DNA of 6,225 nucleotides from Deltaproteobacteria bacterium (lineage in GTDB: Bacteria > Desulfobacterota > Desulfarculia > Adiutricales > Adiutricaceae). Below the pieces are notes generated by a model. That model had not been told where the DNA came from, searched no databases, and saw only the letters and a list, made by a program, of their open reading frames with translations. This document shows positions 5,991 through 6,225 of the stretch, one piece after another (the stretch's first letter is position 1; every line of letters begins with the position of its first letter). Made by a program: the position numbers and the translations under genes. Location: NCBI GenBank assembly GCA_031279155.1, contig JAITJB010000011.1:1-6225 (forward strand). The letters are read 5' to 3'.

Positions 5991-6225
5991 GTTGCAATGA
6001 CTTCTCAGCTGAGGGGGGTTACGACAACGAACTTATATTCTGAATTAATGTCTACATTGTTGCAATGACTTCTCAGCTGAGGGGGGTTACGACCTAATGC
6101 TTCTTCTATAGAGAACCCTTTTAATGTTGCAATGACTTCTCAGCTGAGGGGGGGGTTACGACTCTTGGGAAAGAAATAAGATTTCCAGAAATAGTTTCAA
6201 TGACTCCTCAGCTAAGGGCTGTTAC
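5991..6225 (+). CRISPR. Edge of a CRISPR array: four repeats, three complete spacers
   Basis: Repeat copies: 5991-6025 and 6059-6093 (identical, 35 bp), 6126-6162 (37 bp, two extra G), 6194-6225 (at least 32 bp, cut by the window end, five substitutions). Each starts GTTGCAATGACT or a close variant and, where complete, ends GTTACGAC. Spacers are 6026-6058 (33 bp), 6094-6125 (32 bp) and 6163-6193 (31 bp), and differ from one another. The steps of 68, 67 and 68 bases and unique spacers mark a CRISPR array and not a simple tandem repeat. Each full repeat can fold as RNA: CUUCUC pairs with GAGGGG around AGCU, with two G-U pairs that work only on the + strand. Repeat and spacer size fit class 1 (type I or III) arrays, but type cannot be set without cas genes. 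No anti-repeat (tracrRNA-like) match is visible in the window. Confidence 0.93.

Noticed and set aside
5886..6068. A 60-codon + strand open frame
   Set aside because: It crosses the leader, the first repeat, a spacer and part of the second repeat, so it is a chance frame in non-coding DNA.

Overview
The window comes from a bacterium of moderate G+C with an anaerobic gene set. A [FeFe]-hydrogenase-like sensor protein sits next to a free-standing IMP cyclohydrolase, that is, the N-terminal half of PurH without its AICAR transformylase half. Split PurH activities are known from Deltaproteobacteria (Desulfobacterota) such as sulfate reducers, so that group is my best guess. A host-associated relative such as the termite-gut Adiutrix lineage would fit, but this is a weak inference from gene content and not a taxonomic assignment.

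Layout, all genes on the + strand. (1) 3-110: the last 35 codons of an unrecognised upstream gene. (2) 178-2004: a 608-residue protein with two ferredoxin-type clusters, an H-cluster-like hydrogenase domain, a third Fe-S motif and a C-terminal GAF domain. It keeps the four H-cluster cysteines but lacks the proton-relay cysteine and other active-site residues, so it looks like a sensor rather than a turnover enzyme. (3) 2051-2644: IMP cyclohydrolase, 46 bases downstream and probably co-transcribed, followed by a likely intrinsic terminator (2741-2787). (4) 2976-4067 and 4344-5390: two tandem paralogues, each with a short N-terminal segment, one membrane anchor, a low-complexity linker and six Sel1-like repeats. 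The flanking non-coding DNA was duplicated with them. (5) 5391-5730: gene-free DNA with several perfect inverted repeats. (6) About 5730-5990: an A/T-rich, motif-bearing stretch that looks like a CRISPR leader. (7) 5991-6225: the edge of a CRISPR array with four 35-bp-class repeats and three complete spacers of 31-33 bp, running off the right end. No cas gene lies inside the window.

The hydrogenase-like protein probably reports redox or H2 state to a partner outside the window. The Sel1-like pair probably forms extracytoplasmic scaffold or interaction proteins. The CRISPR array is an independent defence module next to them. Nothing in the sequence shows that these three blocks work as one system. 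The most notable points are the divergent fourth CRISPR repeat, the conflicting clues to array direction, the altered active-site loops of the hydrogenase homologue, and the mosaic pattern of the duplicated Sel1-like genes.
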